64,000 nt of DNA from Neostapfia colusana (taxonomy: Eukaryota; Streptophyta; Magnoliopsida; Poales; Poaceae): contig JASWHV010000009.1 of assembly GCA_030760725.1 (NCBI GenBank), positions 90,322,780 to 90,386,779 on the forward strand, written 5' to 3'. A model generated the notes under the pieces. The model was not told the DNA's origin, searched no databases, and worked only from the letters and a program-made list of their open reading frames with translations. Positions 58,322 to 64,000 of this stretch are shown piece by piece; within the stretch, counting starts at the first letter, position 1, and each line of letters starts with the position of its first letter. The position numbers and the translations under genes were made by a program.

Positions 58322-61300
58322 TGTGGGGACCAACCCGTGGTTCACCCACTCCAGGATCGCATAGGGTGGTGCCGTACGATGCGGCACCCAACAGCACACC
58401 AGAAAAGAATTAAGAACAACATACAAACTTTTATTTAATATAAAACAGCGGAAGTCTTTTACAAAATATAACTATACAGCGGAAGTAATGTACATTAGTA
58501 GCCTCTCATCCTAACTATGCAAAAGTGCAGCCGTCCAGCCCGGGGACGCTACACGCTAGCAGCATGGAACCGGAGAAATCACGGCGGCGTGCAGGGCTCC
58601 ATCTCGGCCGTGTACCCTGACGGGGGCATCGCCTCATCCTCGGAACCCTCCTCATAGCTCTCACCTGCATACAGCTCAAATATTGCAACCATGAGCACGA
58701 TGGCTCAGCAAGGCTTAACCGTCTGACCTAGGCATGGAACTCTACATGCAGGGAGGTGTATGATAGGAAAAGGAATTTGCGACAAAGACACGCCTATAAG
58801 TTGATCCATACTTTCAGTTTTATAGCGTCAAATTCATGTGCCTTAGGCAGCCCTCACATCGGAAGTCCACAATCAAACAAGAAACGCTTTCCTCCGATGT
58901 GGTGATGCCCAAAGCGGAAAGTAAACATAATTAGCTCTACATCTACAGCATACATGGTTTCCAAAACATTAATACATCATCACAGCATATTATCATTCAA
59001 CTGGCTTACTTCACTTCTTACTACATCATGAAACAGTGAACAAACGGTACTCAAATAACCGCGAGGGACGGTGATTGCAATCAGGAGACACCCGGACAAC
59101 ACATTGCATACACCCACTTTCAGAAGCGTGATTCCACACCCCTTCCTACTCTGTTGTATGCAACCACCTTTCAAAGGCAACCCAAACACCGAACCGGTCC
59201 ATCCGTAACGGGTAGGAGTTCCCCGCGTGGAGCGTGACTGTGCCCACCGGCAGATTTACACCTTGCTACCCTCAGCCCACTCCTGTTTACGGTTGGGTAA
59301 GCCTCGGCACCCAGGTTAACCATTTACATCGGTTTCCTGCTTATGTCAGTATGCCATCCGGTACTGTTCGATACTTGTTCAGCAGGCCCGCACACGACTC
59401 GGTCCTCAATCGACACCAACAGGGCTACGCACATGAGAACTCCGCTCACTGCTTCCTACCCCCCTGCTGGGTCTCATTTTTACCACTCTTAAGCCATTTT
59501 CTATTCTGACCAAACCGTGTGATAAACCTTACCTCGCGAGTAGATTCCAACTACTCGACTTCTACCGAGGTCCTAAGCATATTAGCGGGGCCTTGTCTAC
59601 TCGTTGGCTCTGTAAGCTACCCAACCCTTCATAGGATTTAAAAGGTTATGCAAGTGGGGTTTCAAACACCTTAACTCTAATGCAAACATTCACCCTAGAC
59701 ATAAGTGATACAAATAAAGAATTTTATAAAAGGTACTTAAGTGCAAACCGGGGCTTGCCTGGTTGCGAGTTAGATGGGAAGTCAACTTCAGGTGGCAGGA
59801 CGTCCAAAGGCTCCGGTGCGTCCTCAACTTCGGTCACTAAATGAAATGTAGCAAAATAGATGTATAAGTATTAAGGATTTATAAGAATTGAACTACTATT
59901 CATAGCTATTGCTATTTAGGATCCTTAATTGGCTTTGGGATTTTTACAGTAGATACTAGACCCTCTAAGGCTGATTTGAGCCAAATTTGAAGACATGTCA
60001 TTGCACAATGTAGTCTTTAAAATTCCTATAAGTACAATGCTTCTCAGAATTTTGAGCCCAATTCAGGAGCTTCGACATAGCTAGTAGTGGAAGATATGAT
60101 TAGGGTAAGTCTCCCTGGTTCTAAAAAAATTTGTTTCACCATTTTTGGAGCTACCATCAGAGAGATATGAATTTTTGAAGTTGGACAGGAGTTCTGAAAA
60201 GTTTCTGTTTAAATTTGAATTTCCAAATAAAGGCTGAACTTTGGAAGGTAATTTGACCAGGCAAATGAACTCCAATTAAGCTCAAATTTTTACTGGAGAT
60301 CAGTAGTGTCATGAGGAACGTCCTGGCCAAATTTGAAGAAATTCCATAAGAGAGATATTCTGGACTAAATTCCCAAAAATTTAACTGTGATGAATTTTGG
60401 AGAAATATCCAGAGATCTTCAGATCAATTTCTTTGCATTTCTGCAGAGTACTGACTGAGAGAAATCCAACAAAATTTGTTTCACAAATTTTGGACATCCC
60501 TACAGAAAGTTATGGAGGTATGAAGTTTGAACCAATTTTCTGGAAATCAATTCTATGATTTTTAGCTAATTTATTTAATCCTGAGATAACCTACTGATTA
60601 AGCCATCTAAATAAGCTCCAAAAATCCTAAAATTTTTACTGGAGGTCAGGCACTATGAAACGGACAATCTGCCCAAATTTGGGAATATTTCATAAAGAAT
60701 TGCTCCTGTAATAAATCCCTAAAGGATTTACTATAAACAATTCTACAGAAATTCCTGGGCATTTTCATAGCATGCAATTTATTCCTCTGTAAAGTACTCC
60801 TCCTAAGGATTCAGACAAAATGTGTCTCACCCTTTTTGGAGCTGTCTGCACAAAGTTATGAATTTTTCAAACTGTGATAGCTCTCTGTTTAAAATCTACA
60901 CAGAGACTTAACAGGGGGGCCCACTGGTCAGGTCCTTCTTCAACCTCCCGCCAGAGGCGCGCGTGCACACCAATTCAAATCGTGGCATGGCTCGTTCTCC
61001 CTCATTTCTCCACCAAATTAGCTCCGGTTTCGCCCTACATGCTTCTGGGAACATGGCGCAGCTGCCGGGCAAGGTTTCCACGCATGAAAACGGCCGAAAA
61101 CAGGCCGGCACCGGTGGGGCGGCTCGGGAGCTCGGCATCAACGCGTTCTGGTGCGTCCGAAGCTTCTCCCGGCGAGCTACCTTGCCCTAAAGCATCACCA
61201 ATTATCGGGGAACATGGAACGCAGGCTAAACCTTGCAGCAAGTGGCCGGAACATAGGGTTCACCGGAGGACCGACCCATTTTCGCCGCCGCCGGTGATTT

Positions 61301-62586
61301 CTCGTCGCCCGGGGCGTGTGGTGGATGGTTTGATACGTGCTTTGGCGTGGGAGGGCGCTAGAATTCCGAGTTTCTGTGGCTTGAATTATAGAACCGATGA
61401 TCAACCACGTTGGACGAATTTCCAGTTTTGGTGTGGGTCGGTTCTTCACGTGTACCGGCGCCAAAATCCAAATTCCAGCGAGACAGTGATGGGGAAGGGC
61501 AAGGGGACTGCGGTAGCATGATCTACACACCTTGGCACACCTTAGGGAGGTGCTGGACGTGCAGGAGAGGCGTTGGAGCGGCTGGAACGTGAGGAGCAGT
61601 GAGGGGCGACGTGCTCTGTGTTCTCCCGGTGAAGAACGGCTCGGGCACTGCGAGGTGAGCTCGGGGATGAGCTGAGGAGCGGTGGAACAATTTGAGGAGG
61701 CGCCGGCGCAGCTCCTGGGGCGATCAACAGGTGCTGGGGGTGGCTGGAGGGTGCTGAAGCACGAGCACAGAGGGAGCTCGTGTGTTTCCTTCGCTGGACG
61801 CTCGAGAGCTGGGGCTGAGGAGGCTCCGGTTGAAGGCAGAGAAGAGAAAGGAGACTGCGCTGCTGTTTTATCACCCACGTACGAGTTGCCTTCGGGAGCA
61901 AGCCTCTGCAACCTGCTCGGTGGAAGCAGCGCAGCTTGGTGGCGCACGGTGAACAGCCCAGGTGAAACACAGAGAGGAAAAAGCAAACTGTGTGGCTGAC
62001 ATGTGGGTCCCACCACCTCAAATTGTTATCCAATTACCACTGATATTTTTACCCCAGCAACTCAACATTAAAGACTTTACTTCATCCCAAAGTTAAGTTT
62101 GAATTTGCAGAATTCAAATGGTTTAAATTCTGGTGTAGAATTTGAATGTGGTTTGATCATTTGAATTTGAAAATGAGTTTGAATTCTCCACTTTGTATTG
62201 CCTCAAAAATATAGCAAACCAGTTCCAAAATTTCCAATTTTTGGCATGGCTGCTCATTCAAAGGTGGAGAACACATTTGTGAAACCCAATTTTCAAATTG
62301 AGGGAATTGGAAGTTGAAACTGAATTTGAAATTCAGATTAGAGGGCTCTTCCTTTTAATCCCAAACAAATATTGAAACTCCTCCAAATGAGCTGAAATTT
62401 GGAAGGGTGAATATTTGGACTATGAAGATCCAAGCTGTGCATTTAGATCCCCATGTTTGGGAGTTTTGTGAAGTCTAAACCCTCACTTTGAACTTACCCC
62501 ATTATAATTCAAAGTTTTAATTCTCCTCATTTTTCCTAAGTGCACATGAGCAGAATTTTCTTGCTACCACTTTTGGGGATTTTACA
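58322..62586 (-). mobile_element. 3' LTR of element 6, complete (4.3 kb)
   Basis: Minus strand TGTAAAATCCCC (62586) to ...GGTTGGTCCCCACA (58322). The flank 58317-58321 (ACTGA) is element 5 integrase sequence; the matching duplication would lie beyond the window. Its U5 side resembles the element 2 5' LTR. The GC-rich zone 60900-61980 contains open frames (such as 61195-62016) without recognisable homology. Confidence 0.88.
58368..58388 (-). other. Conserved LTR-end hairpin, element 6 LTR
   Basis: GGTGCCG-TACGATG-CGGCACC: perfect stem, loop differs. Confidence 0.75.
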
Positions 62587-62623
62587 TCCCTCCCCCCTTA
62601 AAAAGAATCTCGTCCCGAGATTC
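62587..62623 (-). other. Polypurine tract and palindrome, element 6
   Basis: Minus strand GAATCTCG-GGA-CGAGATTC (62623-62605), CTTTTT, AAGGGGGGAGGGA, then the LTR start. Confidence 0.85.
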
Positions 62624-62650
62624 CAAAGGAAAAGTAAAGTGGGGAATACC

Positions 62651-64000
62651 TTACCGGGTATATGATGATAGCAAGTCCGGATAATACGCTCGTAGATAAT
62701 CCTCGCTTTCCCATGTCGCCTCATCAGCGGTATGGTTACACCACAAGACCTTGTAGAACCATAAGGACCGGTTTCTTGTGGCACGAGTCTTTTCATCGAT
62801 GATCCGGGTTGGATACTCTGTGTACGTGATGTCCAGTTGAAGAACTTCTATGTCTTCAGTACGGATTTCAGCTGAGGGTTTGAGGCATTTCCTCGGCTGA
62901 GAGATGTGGAAGACGTTGTGAATGCCTGCGAGCGATGCCGGTAAATCTAGGCGATAGGCCACGGTTCCGCATTTTTCAATAACGGTGAACGGACCAATGA
63001 ACCGCGGCGCAAGTTTACCCTTCACTCCGAAACGGTGAACTCCTTTCATCGAAGACACACGGACATACACATGGTCCACGATGTTGAAGTGGAGAGGACG
63101 GCGTCTTTTATCCGCATAGCTTTTCTGACGAGATTGAGCAGCCTTGAGGTTGGCTTGTATCACTCGCACTCGTTCTTCAGCTTCATTCACCAGTTCAATG
63201 CCGTAGATGACTCGCTCGCCGGACTCGCACCAGTTGAGAGGTGTGCGACATTTCCGGCCGTAGAGAGCTTCATACGGCGCCATCTTGATGCTAGCTTGAT
63301 AGCCATTGTTGTAAGAAAACTACGCCAACGGCAAATGATCGTCCCAATTCTTGCCGTAGTGAATGGCACAAGCGCGTAGCATGTCTTCAAGCACTTGATT
63401 CACCCGTTCAGTTTGACCATCTGTCTGTGGGTGATACGCGGAGATTCGGATCAGTTTGGTCCCCAATGATCCGTGCAGTTGTTCCCAAAACCGAGAGACA
63501 AACAGCGCACCGCGATCTGAAATAATGGAGCTGGGAACACCGTGCAAGCATAAGATTCTTGCAATATAAAGCTTCGCATATTGCTTGGCCACGTAACTGG
63601 TATGTACGGGAATGAAATGAGCCGACTTGGTTAGTCGATCGACTATCACCCAAATCGAGTCATGTTTGTGAGACGTGAGAGGTAATCCGACTATGAAGTC
63701 CATGCTGATATCCTCCCACTTCCATGCTGGAATGTTCAACGGTTGCAGCTGTCCGGCTTTACGCATATGGTCGGCTTTCACCCGCCGACATGTATCACAT
63801 TCGGATACGTACTTTGCGATTTCTCTTTTCATCCTCGTCCACCAAAACCTTGTTTTCAGATCTTGGTACATCTTGTTGCTGCCTGGATGAACAGAATACT
63901 TGGACAAATGAGCTTCGTCCAATATTTTCCTCCGAAGCTTCATGTCGCGGGGTACCACTATACGGTCTTTAATCCATAGTGTACCGTTATCATCTCTTCA
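62651..64000 (-). pseudogene. Element 6 integrase and chromodomain, partial at window edge
   Basis: From the edge: end of the RNase H-integrase linker, HHCC zinc site (HPGSNKMYQDLKTRF, ECDTCRRVKADH), catalytic core with DFIVGLP, IISDRGALF and YHPQTDGQTERVNQ, the GKLAPRFIGPF block, and the chromodomain-like tail (TRIIDEKTRATRNRS ... ATWESEDYL) ending at 62651. One in-frame TAG at 63320-63322 (in the LPLAEFSYNN region of relatives). The rest of the element lies to the right of the window. Closest in wording to elements 2 and 4. Confidence 0.9.

Noticed and set aside
61195..62016. 273-codon minus-strand frame
   Set aside because: Lies in the GC-rich part of the element 6 LTR, Ser/Pro/Arg-rich low-complexity composition, with overlapping frames on the other strand. 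No support for a gene.

Overview
The window looks like a repeat-rich stretch of a grass (Poaceae) nuclear genome. The grass call is an inference from three things: the one intact gene reads as the plant metal transporter NRAMP1, closest to the rice protein as I recall it; there is a Stowaway-type MITE; and almost everything else is LTR retrotransposon, mostly Ty3/gypsy chromoviruses with very long LTRs (about 3.1-4.4 kb) plus one Tat-type element.

Layout. 1-2836: 3' end of a Tat-type Ty3/gypsy element, with a decayed antisense extra ORF (Transposase_28 type), a tandem-repeat zone and a 3' LTR holding a 55/56-bp array. 2837-5200: low-content spacer with a LINE-like scrap, an F-box-family gene fragment and a Stowaway MITE. 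5201-10429 (minus): NRAMP1, 13 exons, 516 codons, all GT-AG introns, open throughout; a 5'-truncated LINE with a target-site duplication sits in intron 10. 10430-11058: NRAMP1 5' UTR and promoter (TATA box, 22-bp poly-G, Z-DNA-prone tract).

11059-31368 (minus): a composite of two Tekay/Del-like chromovirus interiors (elements 1 and 2) that share one central LTR. That LTR is a chimera of two LTR families. 31369-32011: remnants of another Ty3/gypsy element. 32012-54356: a nest. An old LTR is split by plus-strand element 4 (32704-54104, flanked by the 5-bp duplication AGCCG). Element 4's 5' LTR is in turn split by minus-strand element 3 (33343 to about 46085), and a large deletion has fused element 3's upstream LTR to element 4's gag. 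54357-58321 (minus): element 5, a second chromovirus subfamily with a 3.1-kb LTR. 58322-64000 (minus): element 6, inserted into element 5's integrase and running off the window.

All chromovirus coding regions carry nonsense codons or frameshifts, so none looks autonomous. Conserved non-coding parts stand out: a PBS matching initiator-tRNA-Met, a palindrome just before every visible polypurine tract, a GGTGCCG/CGGCACC hairpin near the end of every Tekay-type LTR in the nest, and enhancer-like CACGTG arrays at about 56-bp spacing in three separate LTRs. I found no novel protein system, CRISPR array, rRNA or tRNA gene. The most unusual content is the recombinant LTR architecture and these conserved LTR structures.
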